A DNA stretch of 40,329 nt from NCBI GenBank assembly GCA_022777485.1, contig JALFGC010000052.1, forward strand, positions 1-40,329. Reading direction: 5' to 3'. A model generated the notes under the pieces. It was given only the letters and a program-made list of their open reading frames with translations. It did not search any database and was not told the DNA's origin. Below are positions 15,779 to 24,541 of the stretch, piece after piece; position 1 is the stretch's first letter, and each line of letters starts with the position of its first letter. The position numbers were made by a program, and so were the translations under genes. Origin of the DNA: Bacteroidales bacterium. GTDB lineage: Bacteria > Bacteroidota > Bacteroidia > Bacteroidales > Paludibacteraceae.

Positions 15779-16606
15779 TTATTGGTGATTAACTATTGAT
15801 TGAATAAATTGTTGAATCTGTTTGTTTACAAACTCGGGATTGTCTTCATTGGAGTTATGGCGCGCATTCGGCACTATCACCAGTGGCAACTCCTCAGCGT
15901 GCGCCCAATCGCCACAAAGGCGTTGGCAGGCTCCTACCCTATCCTCGTCCCCAATAAGCAAAAGCATAGGACATTTCGGAAGGGGAGTAGTCTGTTCTTC
16001 TTCTGCTTCTGCTAAGATACGAAAGCCAAATCCTGCCAGTTTGCAATACTCCCTCCAAGTGTAGGCTGACAACATCTTGTAAATAGATTCTCGTGCGGAA
16101 ACAGTTTTAGCACATGCACTCGCAAGGGACTTTTTGAGCACGCTCCACGGGTACAAATAGAAGAACGACTCTACATGTTTCAGCAACCACAACTCGGTTT
16201 TACGGAGGTACTTCCCCTCTAATGGAGTAGAATCCACAGACACTATGCCCCCTACATGCGATGGGTAGAGAGTTAGGTATTTCTGGGCTAACATCCCGCC
16301 CTTGGATTGACCTATCATTATCGGCGCAGAGGCTTCTCCGGCATACTGGCATACTATCCCTCGTAGCCATTGTGCCTCTTGCTCCAAAGAGAAATCTAAC
16401 ACAAAGGGTCTCGATTGCGCGTGACCGGGTGCGTCCCACACAAGGACATTGTACTTTGCACCAAACTCTGCTATCTGTTCATCAAAGAGCGTATGGTCTG
16501 CCGTCAATCCGGGCAGGAATACCAAAGTTGGGCGAGTGGCATCATACGCATTCACCCAATAACGGATAACTCCTTGCGCAATCGAATATGTTCTTTCGCT
16601 AAGCAT
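15779..16606 (-). CDS. Alpha/beta hydrolase
   Basis: A single alpha/beta-hydrolase fold of 275 aa. The strand and oxyanion region LVFLPGLTADHTLFDEQI comes first, followed by WDAPGHAQSRPF. The nucleophile elbow is IGQSKGGMLAQKYL (Ser), the acid lies in LLLIGDEDRVG, and the catalytic His is in VPNARHNSNEDNPEF. This is the pattern of small esterases and C-C hydrolases of the MenH/BioH-like kind, but the substrate cannot be deduced. There is no signal peptide, so it is cytoplasmic. It begins 3 bp after the nhaD stop and is followed 11 bp later by yqeY. Confidence 0.88.
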   Translation of the reverse strand: MLSERTYSIAQGVIRYWVNAYDATRPTLVFLPGLTADHTLFDEQIAEFGAKYNVLVWDAPGHAQSRPFVLDFSLEQEAQWLRGIVCQYAGEASAPIMIGQSKGGMLAQKYLTLYPSHVGGIVSVDSTPLEGKYLRKTELWLLKHVESFFYLYPWSVLKKSLASACAKTVSARESIYKMLSAYTWREYCKLAGFGFRILAEAEEEQTTPLPKCPMLLLIGDEDRVGACQRLCGDWAHAEELPLVIVPNARHNSNEDNPEFVNKQIQQFIQSIVNHQ

Positions 16607-16609
16607 TGA

Positions 16610-17959
16610 CTATAGTAGAAATATCAGTTGCACAATGATATACACGGGCAACAGGATGATGAGAGAAAACTTAATCATATAGCCAAAGAACGACGGCATC
16701 TTGATATTGTTCTCTTCTGCAATCGCCTTCACCATGAAGTTTGGACCATTACCGATATAGGTCATTGCGCCGAACATCACAGCACCAAGCGAGATGGCTT
16801 TGAGCAACACCTCAGGGATGCCTGCTACAAACGATGTCCCCTCTACCACGCCGTCCACGATACCTGCGCTGGCAGCCGCCAAGGACTCAGGCAGACCGCT
16901 TGCCACGCCATGGAAGGCTACGGCGGTAGGCGTGTTGTCTAGGAAGGAGGAGAGCAAACCGGTAGCGTAGTAGAACTGCCACGGGGCAGTGAGTCCCAAT
17001 TCTCCGGCGTGGGCTTTCAGGAATGCCAACGCGGGAGTCATGGTGGTGAAGATACCGAGGAAGAGGACTGCTACCTCAATAATAGGCTCCCATGTGAACT
17101 TATTCGCCTCGTAGCGCACACTCTTTTTGGTGGTGTAGAGGCTGAGCAACAGGAGCGAGAGGAGCACGATCTCGCGTAGGAACTTCAGCCAAATCGGAGC
17201 GTCTTCGGTTCCCATCTGCGGGATGGTTCCCTCGTTGATGAATGCCACGCTCAGCACCACGCCTATCAGGAAGAGGAAGTTGATATTCCCCTGCAGCCGC
17301 AGCGGTTGTTTCTCGCGCGCATCGGCGGAAAGCGCCGTCCAGTGCTCCTTCTTATAGAAGTAGGTATCCATGGCGAAATAGATAGCCAATAGAATCAAGC
17401 CCGTTACTGCCCACTCAGGTGCCAAGTGCATGAACCAAGAGAACGACGCCCCGCGCAGGAAGAGCATGAACAACGGCGGGTCTCCCAGCGGGGTTAAAAG
17501 TCCACCGCAGTTCGCTACCAGTGCGATGAAGAAGAGAATCGTGTGCGTGGTGTACTTGCGTTGCTGATTGGTAGCAATCACGGGGCGTATCAGCAGCATA
17601 GCCGCGCCCGTTGTACCCATGATACTCGCCATAAGCCACCCTGCTCCGAGGAAAGCGGTATTAATCCACGGCTTGGCTTTGATATCACCACTCAGGTGAA
17701 TGCCGCCTGTAATAACATAGAGCGCCAATAGCAGGATGATGAACGGCACATAGTCGTACAGCAATTGATGCTCCAACTCGTGCATCATGCCGCCGATAAT
17801 CAGGCACACCGCAGTGGGCACGCCCAGCAACAGCGATACAATCAACTTGTTCAAGTTCTTTTCCCAGAACTTCTCTGCCACCAGCGGTCCGATGGCAATC
17901 ATCAGGAGCATTATCCCAAAGGGAATCATGCTCCACGCAGAATGTACAAACTCTTCCAT
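16610..17959 (-). CDS. nhaD: NhaD-type sodium:proton antiporter
   Basis: An ion-transporter-superfamily membrane protein of 449 aa with about 12 hydrophobic segments (first: WSMIPFGIMLLMIAIGPLVAE). Family marks are NCGGLLTPLGDPPLFMLFLRG, which resembles the conserved GxxTPxGDPP motif of NhaD, and DNTPTAVAFHGVASG. It exchanges Na+ for H+ across the inner membrane and helps with pH and sodium balance. It is followed by the alpha/beta hydrolase after 3 bp. Upstream, about 110 bp separate it from lepA, including a palindromic repeat. Start ATG at 17959 gives a normal length. Confidence 0.92.
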   Translation of the reverse strand: MEEFVHSAWSMIPFGIMLLMIAIGPLVAEKFWEKNLNKLIVSLLLGVPTAVCLIIGGMMHELEHQLLYDYVPFIILLLALYVITGGIHLSGDIKAKPWINTAFLGAGWLMASIMGTTGAAMLLIRPVIATNQQRKYTTHTILFFIALVANCGGLLTPLGDPPLFMLFLRGASFSWFMHLAPEWAVTGLILLAIYFAMDTYFYKKEHWTALSADAREKQPLRLQGNINFLFLIGVVLSVAFINEGTIPQMGTEDAPIWLKFLREIVLLSLLLLSLYTTKKSVRYEANKFTWEPIIEVAVLFLGIFTTMTPALAFLKAHAGELGLTAPWQFYYATGLLSSFLDNTPTAVAFHGVASGLPESLAAASAGIVDGVVEGTSFVAGIPEVLLKAISLGAVMFGAMTYIGNGPNFMVKAIAEENNIKMPSFFGYMIKFSLIILLPVYIIVQLIFLL

Positions 17960-18037
17960 ATAATAATTAACAATTTACATACCTCTGCTCCTATATCTCT
18001 TCCGCACGGCAATTTTCGAAATATCCATCCTCCTTTC

Positions 18038-18070
18038 TCCCTCCCTTTAAGGGAGGGCAGGGGTGGGTCT
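18038..18070. repeat. CTCCCTTTAAGGGAG palindromic repeat abutting the lepA stop
   Basis: CCCTCCCTTTAAGGGAGGG, then CAGGGGTGGGTC, ends at the base before the lepA stop codon. A near-copy lies upstream of lepA at 19938-19972 in the same orientation. Similar motifs are widespread in Bacteroidetes intergenic DNA. Confidence 0.75.
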
Positions 18071-19846
18071 CTAATCCAACTTCAACACTGCCAAGAACGC
18101 TTTCTGCGGCACTTCCACATTGCCTATCTGCTTCATGCGCTTCTTGCCTTTCTTCTGCTTCTCAAGCAGTTTGCGCTTACGGCTCACATCGCCACCATAG
18201 CACTTTGCCAACACATCCTTGCGCACCTGCTTCACCGTCTCGCGGGCGATAATCTTCGCACCTATCGCTGCCTGAATAGCAATATCAAACTGCTGGCGGG
18301 GCAGCAACTCTTTCAGTTTCTCGCACATGCGCCGCCCGAAGTCCACGGCGTTGTCTCTGTGCGTCAGCGTGGAGAGGGCATCCACCTGCTCGCCGTTGAG
18401 CAGGATATCCAGTTTCACGAGGTTCGACGGGCGGAAGCCGTTGGCATGCCAGTCGAAGGACGCATAGCCCTTCGAGATGGATTTCAGTTTGTCGTAGAAG
18501 TCAATCACTATCTCGCCCAGCGGCATGTCGAAAAGCAGTTCCATGCGGTCGCCGGAGATATACTCTTGCTTCACCAACTCGCCGCGTTTGCCGAGGCAGA
18601 GCGTCATGATAGGGCCGATGAAGTTGCTCGTTGTGATGACCGACGCACGGATATATGGCTCCTCAATGCGGTCTATCTCCGTCAGGTCGGGCATGCCCGC
18701 GGGGTTGTGCACCTCCCTCATGCCACCGTCTTTGGTATAGACATTGTAACTCACGTTGGGCACGGTGGTTATCACATCCATGTTGAACTCCCTATCCAAT
18801 CGCTCCTGCACAATCTCCATGTGCAGCAGTCCGAGGAAGCCGCAGCGGAAGCCGAAGCCGAGGGCAATAGACGACTCCGGCGTGAAAGTCAGCGAGGCAT
18901 CGTTGAGTTGCAGTTTCTCCAACGACGAACGCAGGTCTTCGTAGTCCTCCGCCTCAATGGGATAAACGCCGGCAAACACCATCGACTTCACTTCCTCAAA
19001 GCCCTCAATGGCTTTCTCGCAGGGGCGCGCCACGTGGGTAATGGTATCGCCCACGCGCACCTCCGACGAGGTCTTGATACCCGAGATGATATACCCCACA
19101 TTGCCTGCCCCAATCACCTGCCGCGGCTGCATGTCCAGTTTCAGCACGCCTATCTCATCCGCGTCGTACTCCTTGCCGGTGTTCACGAAGCGCACCCTAT
19201 CGCCCGCATGCAGCGTACCGTTCACCACCTTGAAGTAAGCAATGATACCGCGGAAACTGTTGAATATCGAGTCAAAGACCAAACACTGCAAGGGTGCCTC
19301 AGGGTCGCCCTCAGGCGCAGGAATCCGCTCCACAATAGCGTCCAATATGGCATCCACGCCCTCGCCCGTCTTCGCCGAGCAGCGCAGTATCTCCTCGCGC
19401 TTGCAACCCAGCAGGTCGATAATCTCGTCTTCCACGCGCTCCGGCATGGCGGAGTCCATATCGCACTTGTTCATCACAGGGATGATTTCCAAGTCATGCT
19501 CCAGCGCCATGTAGAGGTTGCTGATGGTCTGCGCCTGCACGCCCTGCGATGCGTCCACCACCAGCAGCGCGCCCTCGCACGCGGCTATCGAACGGCTCAC
19601 CTCATAGGAGAAATCCACATGCCCCGGAGTGTCTATCAAGTTCAGCGTGTAGCCCTTGTATTGCATTTGGATAGCGTGGCTCTTGATGGTAATGCCGCGC
19701 TCTTTCTCCAGGTCCATGTCGTCCAGCACTTGGTTCTCCATGTCTTTCTTATCCACCGTGCCGGTCATCTCCAGCATACGGTCTGCCAAGGTGCTCTTCC
19801 CGTGGTCAATATGGGCAATAATACAAAAGTTGCGTATATTCTTCAT
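18071..19846 (-). CDS. lepA: Elongation factor 4 (LepA)
   Basis: The track start at 19924 adds 26 codons that lie in repeat [22 protein letters not shown] at 19846 is the standard LepA start (591 aa). G-motifs are complete: [10 protein letters not shown] (G1), [12 protein letters not shown] (G3) and NKCDMDSA (G4). Domain II, the EF-G-like domains and the LepA-specific C-terminal domain ([33 protein letters not shown]) follow. EF-4 is a ribosome-dependent GTPase that affects translocation and ribosome assembly. It is preceded by a palindromic repeat arm and, about 150 bp upstream, a strong minus-strand promoter. Both ends of the gene are marked by the same 30-bp G/C palindrome. Confidence 0.97.
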   Translation of the reverse strand: MKNIRNFCIIAHIDHGKSTLADRMLEMTGTVDKKDMENQVLDDMDLEKERGITIKSHAIQMQYKGYTLNLIDTPGHVDFSYEVSRSIAACEGALLVVDASQGVQAQTISNLYMALEHDLEIIPVMNKCDMDSAMPERVEDEIIDLLGCKREEILRCSAKTGEGVDAILDAIVERIPAPEGDPEAPLQCLVFDSIFNSFRGIIAYFKVVNGTLHAGDRVRFVNTGKEYDADEIGVLKLDMQPRQVIGAGNVGYIISGIKTSSEVRVGDTITHVARPCEKAIEGFEEVKSMVFAGVYPIEAEDYEDLRSSLEKLQLNDASLTFTPESSIALGFGFRCGFLGLLHMEIVQERLDREFNMDVITTVPNVSYNVYTKDGGMREVHNPAGMPDLTEIDRIEEPYIRASVITTSNFIGPIMTLCLGKRGELVKQEYISGDRMELLFDMPLGEIVIDFYDKLKSISKGYASFDWHANGFRPSNLVKLDILLNGEQVDALSTLTHRDNAVDFGRRMCEKLKELLPRQQFDIAIQAAIGAKIIARETVKQVRKDVLAKCYGGDVSRKRKLLEKQKKGKKRMKQIGNVEVPQKAFLAVLKLD

Positions 19847-19863
19847 AATCTTTATGTTGGACA

Positions 19864-19912
19864 AAGGATTAAGGACATAGGATAAAAGACGAAATAGTAT
19901 TAACTCTGAAAA
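19864..19912 (-). repeat. Palindromic interspersed element, arm copy upstream of lepA
   Basis: Plus-strand text GGATTAAGGACATAGGATAAAAGACG is the reverse complement of the right arm found before parB and DUF5683. In the lepA direction it ends about 15 nt before the start codon, the same placement as at the other loci. Confidence 0.7.
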
Positions 19913-19937
19913 CTTAACATACAAAAGGTATTAATCA

Positions 19938-19972
19938 CCCCCTCCCTTTGAGGGAGGGTCGGGGTGGGTCCT
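19938..19972. repeat. Second CTCCCTTTGAGGGAG palindromic repeat upstream of lepA
   Basis: CCCTCCCTTTGAGGGAGGG followed by TCGGGGTGGGTC matches the copy at 18038-18070 with three or so changes. The two copies bracket lepA as direct repeats about 1.9 kb apart. Confidence 0.75.
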
Positions 19973-19996
19973 CTCCTTTATCCTTAAAAATCGCCG

Positions 19997-20028
19997 CAAA
20001 GTTACAAAAAAAAATCCATTTTTGCAAA
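19997..20028 (-). promoter_or_regulatory. Bacteroidetes-type promoter for lepA
   Basis: On the minus strand TTTG (G at 20025) is followed 21 nt later by TAACTTTG (20004 to 19997). The leader to the lepA ATG is about 150 nt and includes two repeats. The rest of the 580-bp gap up to korA holds an 11-bp tandem array, the korA promoter and a duplicated leader. Confidence 0.7.
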
Positions 20029-20127
20029 TCTTTTACGATTTTTCAACAAATTCCCCAAAATGTTTGCATTCTCTGTTTTCCATTTCCAAACCTCTTCGTT
20101 TTTCCACCGAAATCGTCCCCTGTCAAT

Positions 20128-20171
20128 CTTGGGTGATTCTTGGGTGATTCTTGGGTGATTCTTGGGTGATT
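20128..20171. repeat. 11-bp tandem repeat, four exact copies of CTTGGGTGATT
   Basis: Four uninterrupted identical units lie between the lepA promoter and the korA promoter. The period is 11 bp, as in four other arrays of this window with other unit sequences. Confidence 0.95.
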
Positions 20172-20267
20172 ACCGAGAGGATACACTGACTTTGCATGCA
20201 GGTTACGCGGGCACTATGCCGCACCCCTGCGTACAGTATGCGAAAAATAGCAAAAAAAAGAAGATTA

Positions 20268-20299
20268 TTTGCTCATATTAAAAAAAAGCAGTATCTTTG
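20268..20299 (+). promoter_or_regulatory. Bacteroidetes-type promoter for korAB-rnhA
   Basis: TTTG (G at 20271) is followed 21 nt later by TATCTTTG at 20292. The leader to the korA ATG is about 120 nt and consists largely of a 40-bp direct repeat. Confidence 0.75.
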
Positions 20300-20321
20300 T
20301 CCGCGAATTATGAACTAAAAA

Positions 20322-20425
20322 ACACGGAGTGAAGCGGAGTTCCCAACACGAAGTTATAAACAAAAATGCCAAACACGGAGCGAAGCGGAGTTCCCAACAC
20401 GAAGTTATAAACACGAAGTTATATA
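20322..20425 (+). repeat. 40-bp direct repeat in the korA leader
   Basis: ACACGGAGTGAAGCGGAG with its continuation to ...TTATAAAC (20322-20361) recurs at 20373-20412 with one change (T to C). A third partial copy, ACACGAAGTTATA, ends just before the korA ATG at 20430. The unit spacing is 51 bp. It lies downstream of the promoter, so it is in the mRNA leader. Confidence 0.85.
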
Positions 20426-20429
20426 TATC

Positions 20430-22313
20430 ATGGAAAAAACAAATGTAGTAGTGCGCTTCTGCGGAGACTCGGGCGACGGCATGCAGTTGACTGGCAACAT
20501 GTTCTCCTCGCTGAGCGCTATCCTCGGCAACGAGATTTCTACGCTGCCGGACTTCCCCGCAGAGATTCGTGCCCCGCAGGGCACATTAGGTGGTGTGTCG
20601 GGCTTCCAAGTGAACCTCGGCAAGCAAGTCTTCACACCGGGAGACAAGGCCGACGTCATCGTGGCGATGAATGCTGCCGCGCTGAAAGTCTGCACCTTAG
20701 GCTCACAGTTCAACCAAACCGCTGCGCAGTACAACGACGAGCATGCAATGTACACGCGCCATGCCGTAGTCATCGTGGACATGGACGCTTTCGCAGCCAA
20801 AGACCTGGAGAAGGCGCTCTACAAGACCGACAACCCTTTCACCGAACTCGGCATACCCGAGACCGTGCAGATAGTGCCTGTTAGGCTGACGCAACTCACC
20901 AAAGACTCGCTCAAAGAGTCGGGATTGGACAACAAATCTATCCTCAAGTCGCGCAACATGTTCGCACTCGGACTCGTCTGCTGGCTCTTCGACCGCCCTG
21001 TGGATAAAGCCATCCATTTCCTCGAAGGCAAGTTCAAGAAGAAACCCGCCCTCATCGCCCCCAACACCAAGGTGCTCGTGGACGGCTACAACTACGGTCA
21101 GAACCTTGCCTTGAATGTGAATCAGATTCATGTGGTCAGTGCTTCGGAGACGGAGGTTGCAAGTCCTTCATCTTGTGTCCTTCATCCTTCATCCACATAC
21201 ACCTCCATCGCGGGCAACCGCGCAACGGCGTTCGGTTTGATTGCCGCTGCCCACAAGACAAGTAAGCGCCTCTTCCTCGGCTCCTACCCCATCACCCCCG
21301 CCACCGATATCATGCACGAGTTGGCAGCCCGCAAGGACATGGGCGTCATGGTGGTGCAGGCGGAGGACGAGATAGGCGGCGTATGTACCGCCATCGGCGC
21401 TGCCTTCGCAGGCGACTTAGCCTGCACCTCCACCTCCGGTCCCGGGCTCTCGCTCAAGTCGGAGGCTATCGGGCTCGCCGTCATGGCAGAGTTGCCGCTT
21501 GTGGTCATTGACGTGCAACGCGGTGGTCCCAGCACAGGACTCCCCACCAAGACCGAACAGACCGACCTCCTGCAAGCCGTCTTCGGACGCAACGGAGAGT
21601 GCCCCGCCGTAGTCATCGCGGCGTCGAATAGTGCCAACTGCTTCGACTACGCCTATGAGGCTTGCCGACTGGCGTTGGAGAACATGCTCCCCGTCATCCT
21701 GCTCACCGACACCTACCTCGCCAACGGCACCGCTCTCTGGCAACTGCCAACGCTCGAGTCGCTACCCGCTATCCATCCGCAGACTGTACCCGAGTCGCTC
21801 AAGGGGCATTACAACCCCGCCTTGCGCGATGAGAATGGTATCCGCTACTGGGCTTTCCCGGGCATGGAAGGCTACGAGCACCGCAATATAGGACTGGAGC
21901 GCGACAGCGAGAAAGGCACCATCTCCACCAACCCCGAGAACCACGAGGTGATGGTCAAGGCGCGCCAACATAAGTTAGACCATGTGGCGCAGCAGATTCC
22001 CGCCTTGCAGGTGCAGGGCAACGCCGCGAGCGACACCCTGCTCGTAGGCTGGGGAAGCACAGAGGGACACCTCCGCGCCGCTGCCTTAGAACTCGACTGC
22101 GCACTCGCACACTTCAACTATATCAACCCGCTGCCGCTCAACACCCGCGAGGTGCTGGCAAAGTACAAGCGAATAGTAGTGTGCGAACTGAACAATGGGC
22201 AGTTCGCCACCATCCTCCGCGCCAAGTTCCCCGACATCACATTGGAGCAATACAACGAAATCATGGGGCAACCCTTCGCCGTAGAAAGAATCGTAAAATC
22301 AATTAGGAATTAG
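20430..22313 (+). CDS. korA: 2-oxoacid:ferredoxin oxidoreductase alpha (fused gamma-alpha), KorA
   Basis: The 627 aa carry an N-terminal gamma-type domain (VVVRFCGDSGDGMQLTGNMFS, TLPDFPAEIRAPQGTLGGVSG) fused to an alpha pyrimidine-binding domain (GNRATAFGLIAAAHK, GSYPITPATDIMHELA, TSTSGPGLSLKSEA, RGGPSTGLPTKTEQTDLL). With KorB it oxidatively decarboxylates 2-oxoglutarate (or a related 2-oxoacid) to the acyl-CoA, reducing ferredoxin, in the cytoplasm. The linker between the two domains contains ASPSSCVLHPSST, encoded by DNA matching a palindromic interspersed repeat; this looks like an in-frame capture (see findings). korB starts 2 bp after the stop. The start ATG at 20430 is preceded by A/T-rich repeat leader. 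Confidence 0.93.
   Translation: MEKTNVVVRFCGDSGDGMQLTGNMFSSLSAILGNEISTLPDFPAEIRAPQGTLGGVSGFQVNLGKQVFTPGDKADVIVAMNAAALKVCTLGSQFNQTAAQYNDEHAMYTRHAVVIVDMDAFAAKDLEKALYKTDNPFTELGIPETVQIVPVRLTQLTKDSLKESGLDNKSILKSRNMFALGLVCWLFDRPVDKAIHFLEGKFKKKPALIAPNTKVLVDGYNYGQNLALNVNQIHVVSASETEVASPSSCVLHPSSTYTSIAGNRATAFGLIAAAHKTSKRLFLGSYPITPATDIMHELAARKDMGVMVVQAEDEIGGVCTAIGAAFAGDLACTSTSGPGLSLKSEAIGLAVMAELPLVVIDVQRGGPSTGLPTKTEQTDLLQAVFGRNGECPAVVIAASNSANCFDYAYEACRLALENMLPVILLTDTYLANGTALWQLPTLESLPAIHPQTVPESLKGHYNPALRDENGIRYWAFPGMEGYEHRNIGLERDSEKGTISTNPENHEVMVKARQHKLDHVAQQIPALQVQGNAASDTLLVGWGSTEGHLRAAALELDCALAHFNYINPLPLNTREVLAKYKRIVVCELNNGQFATILRAKFPDITLEQYNEIMGQPFAVERIVKSIRN
21162..21195 (+). repeat. Palindromic element arm inside korA, in frame
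   Basis: AGTCCTTCATCTTGTGTCCT and the following TCATCCTTCATCC match the right arm of the intergenic element (compare ATCTTGTGTCTTGAATCC before the LysM gene). It encodes SPSSCVLHPSS in the KorA interdomain linker and introduces no stop. Confidence 0.75.
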
Positions 22314-22315
22314 TT

Positions 22316-23350
22316 ATGGAAGCAAGTCAATTCAAATCCGACCAATATGTTCGTTTCTGCCCGGGCTGCGGCGACCACGCTATCTGCATGGCGTTGCAGA
22401 AAGCCATGGCGCAGATAGGAGTACCCACCCACGAGACCGTGGTCATCTCGGGTATCGGCTGCTCCAGCCGCATGCCGCACTACCTCAACACCTACGGCTT
22501 CAACACCATCCACGGGCGCGGGGCTGCCATCGCCACAGGCGTGAAGACCGCGCACCCCGAACTGACCGTTTGGCAGATGACGGGCGACGGCGACTGCCTC
22601 GCCATCGGCGGCAACCATTTCATCCACTCCCTCCGACGCAATGTGGACCTGAACATCTGCCTCTTCAACAACCGTATCTACGGTCTCACCAAGGGGCAGT
22701 ACTCGCCCACCTCGCCACGGGGCTTCGTCTCGAAGTCCAGCCCCTTCGGCACCGTGGAGCGTCCCTTCGTGCCTGCCGAGTTGGTGATGGGTGCACGGGG
22801 CACCTTCTTCGCCCGCACGCTGGATGTGGACATGCCCACCACCGTGGACTGCATGGTGCAAGCGCAGCAACACAAGGGCGCGAGCGTGATAGAGTGCCTC
22901 GTCAACTGCGTGATTTTCAACAACGGCACACACGACTGGATAGCCAATCGCGACACGCGCGCCGAGCGCACCATCATCCTCCGCCACGGCGAGAAAATGC
23001 TCTTCGGCAAGGACCTCGACAAGGGGCTTGCACTCGTTACGGATGAAGGCGCTTTGCTGCCGCACCTCGCCGTAGTGCCTGCCGACGACCCGCGGGTACT
23101 CACCCACAATGCCACCCTTGCTGACCCCACGCTCCATCGCATGCTCGCCCTCATGGGGCAAGACCAATACATGGAGGTCGGTGGCGCAGAGACAGAATCG
23201 GAGTTGCCCATCGCCCTCGGCGTGATACGCAATGTGGCAGAAGAGACCTACGACCACGCGGTGAATCAGCAGATTGCGGATGTGCAAGCCAAATCGAAGA
23301 TACACACCTTCGACGAACTCCTCGGCACACTGGAGCAATGGGAAGCGTAA
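22316..23350 (+). CDS. korB: 2-oxoacid:ferredoxin oxidoreductase beta subunit, KorB
   Basis: The TPP-binding subunit, 344 aa. RFCPGCGDHAICMALQKAM at the N-terminus holds the CxxC pair, followed by SGIGCSSRMPHYLNTYGF and HGRGAAIATGVK. The TPP/Mg site is GDGDCLAIGGNHFIHSLRRN (GDG...N). FNNRIYGLTKGQYSPTS follows, as is usual for the family. It partners KorA, 2 bp upstream, and its stop overlaps the RNase H gene by 13 bp. Length is normal. Confidence 0.95.
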   Translation: MEASQFKSDQYVRFCPGCGDHAICMALQKAMAQIGVPTHETVVISGIGCSSRMPHYLNTYGFNTIHGRGAAIATGVKTAHPELTVWQMTGDGDCLAIGGNHFIHSLRRNVDLNICLFNNRIYGLTKGQYSPTSPRGFVSKSSPFGTVERPFVPAELVMGARGTFFARTLDVDMPTTVDCMVQAQQHKGASVIECLVNCVIFNNGTHDWIANRDTRAERTIILRHGEKMLFGKDLDKGLALVTDEGALLPHLAVVPADDPRVLTHNATLADPTLHRMLALMGQDQYMEVGGAETESELPIALGVIRNVAEETYDHAVNQQIADVQAKSKIHTFDELLGTLEQWEA

Positions 23351-24009
23351 AGCAGAAATTCTATGTCGTTTGGCAGGGAAAGCAAACGGGTGTCTTCACC
23401 TCGTGGGCGGAATGTGAAGCCCAAGTGAAAGGGGTGGAGGGCGCTAAATACAAATCCTTCCCCACGCGCGCCGAAGCAGAGGCGGCTCTCGCAGGAGAGC
23501 CGCCCGTTTGGCGCAAGAGAGGCAATGGCGGAGGGGCAATTATATTGCAAAAGAATGATGATGGCGGGGATTTGCTGAGCCGATTGGCGGGGTGCAAAGT
23601 GAAACCTGTATTGCCGGCGTTGGCGGTGGACGCAGCCTGCTCGGGCAACCCCGGGATGATGGAGTTCAGAGGCGTGATAGCCGACACAGGCACGGAGGTC
23701 TTCCACCGCGGACCATTTACGGAGGGAACGAACAACATCGGGGAGTTCCTCGCTATCGTTTTGGGGCTTGCCTACCTCAAGCAGCACAACCTGCCGTGGG
23801 TGCTCTATTCCGACAGCCGCACCGCCTTAGCATGGTTGAAGAAGAAGCACGCGCAGACGAAACTCGTGTGCACCCCCGCCAATCAGCCGCTCTTTGAGAT
23901 GTTGCGCAAGGCGGAGCAGTGGCTCCACGACAACACCTACACCACCACCGTCCTCAAATGGGACACCGACCACTGGGGGGAGATTCCCGCCGACTTCGGC
24001 AGGAAATAA
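23338..24009 (+). CDS. Ribonuclease H with N-terminal viroplasmin (HBD) domain
   Basis: Residues 5-50 (KQKFYVVWQGKQTGVFTSWAE, KGVEGAKYKSFPTRAEAEAA) are the viroplasmin/hybrid-binding domain found at the N-terminus of many RNases HI. From about residue 95 comes the catalytic fold: VDAACSGNPGMMEFRGV (first Asp), NNIGEFLAIVLGLAYL (Glu) and LYSDSRTALAWLKKKH (Asp). It cleaves RNA in RNA-DNA hybrids. At 223 aa the length is typical. The start ATG at 23338 overlaps the end of korB, so it is translated from the korAB transcript. Confidence 0.92.
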   Translation: MGSVKQKFYVVWQGKQTGVFTSWAECEAQVKGVEGAKYKSFPTRAEAEAALAGEPPVWRKRGNGGGAIILQKNDDGGDLLSRLAGCKVKPVLPALAVDAACSGNPGMMEFRGVIADTGTEVFHRGPFTEGTNNIGEFLAIVLGLAYLKQHNLPWVLYSDSRTALAWLKKKHAQTKLVCTPANQPLFEMLRKAEQWLHDNTYTTTVLKWDTDHWGEIPADFGRK

Positions 24010-24030
24010 GTGCAACAAAAAGTGCCCGCC

Positions 24031-24103
24031 GACCTGCGGACGACCTGCGGACGACCCGCGGACGACCCGCGGTAATGTTACGATAGACCCGCGATAGACC
24101 CAC
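24031..24103. repeat. 11-bp tandem arrays (GACCTGCGGAC and GATAGACCCGC)
   Basis: Four units of GACCTGCGGAC/GACCCGCGGAC run from 24031 to 24074. After ATGTTAC come two units of GATAGACCCGC (24082-24103). A 31-bp piece of this composite is identical to one at 28279. Confidence 0.9.
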
Positions 24104-24151
24104 GGCGAACATTTGCGCTTATTCAGCCCCCTCTTACAAGCAAATCGGGAA

Positions 24152-24185
24152 TAAAAAAATAGGGAACCACCTTGCAGGTAGTCCC
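24152..24185 (-). terminator. Terminator of rpsT
   Basis: On the minus strand GGGACTACCTGCAAGGTGGT followed by TCCC folds into a 10-bp stem with one bulged T, then a run of T (plus-strand AAAAAAA at 24153). It lies just after the rpsT stop. Confidence 0.8.
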
Positions 24186-24213
24186 CTCTCGGAAATATCT
24201 CGGTTATGAAAAC

Positions 24214-24468
24214 TTACGCGAGTTTGTTCACATAGACAGCCAATTTCGATTTCAAGTTAGCAGCCTTGTTCTTGTGGATAATGTTGCGTTTAGCCAACTT
24301 ATCCAACATCGAACTTACCTTGGGCAGAGCTGCCTGTGCAGCGGCCTTGTCAGTAGTAGCACGCAGGTCGCGAACGGCGTTGCGAGCGGTTTTTGCGTAG
24401 TAGTGGTTGCGAGCCTTGCGAGTAATCGTTTGGCGAATTCTCTTTAATGAAGATTTGTGGTTTGCCAT
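24214..24468 (-). CDS. rpsT: 30S ribosomal protein S20
   Basis: A small basic protein of 84 aa starting [20 protein letters not shown], the standard S20 opening, with [14 protein letters not shown] and a C-terminal helical hairpin ([27 protein letters not shown]). S20 binds 16S rRNA early in 30S assembly. It lies downstream of tRNA-Glu on the minus strand and is probably cotranscribed with it. A terminator follows the stop. Confidence 0.97.
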   Translation of the reverse strand: MANHKSSLKRIRQTITRKARNHYYAKTARNAVRDLRATTDKAAAQAALPKVSSMLDKLAKRNIIHKNKAANLKSKLAVYVNKLA

Positions 24469-24541
24469 CTTTAATAAGGCGTTAAGTAGTTAGACAAATG
24501 ATTTACCTTTGAGGAAGGTTTTCTTTGCGCTTATTCGTTTG

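Noticed and set aside
17765-19885. 706-aa plus-strand ORF antisense to lepA and nhaD
   Set aside because: It is a shadow of lepA. The translation is His/Arg/Leu-rich with no domain, while the minus frame is full-length LepA.
20128-20171. CRISPR array
   Set aside because: Units are only 11 bp with no spacers, and no cas genes are in the window.
22310-23338. 342-aa minus-strand ORF over korB
   Set aside because: Antisense of KorB, which has intact TPP and CxxC motifs.
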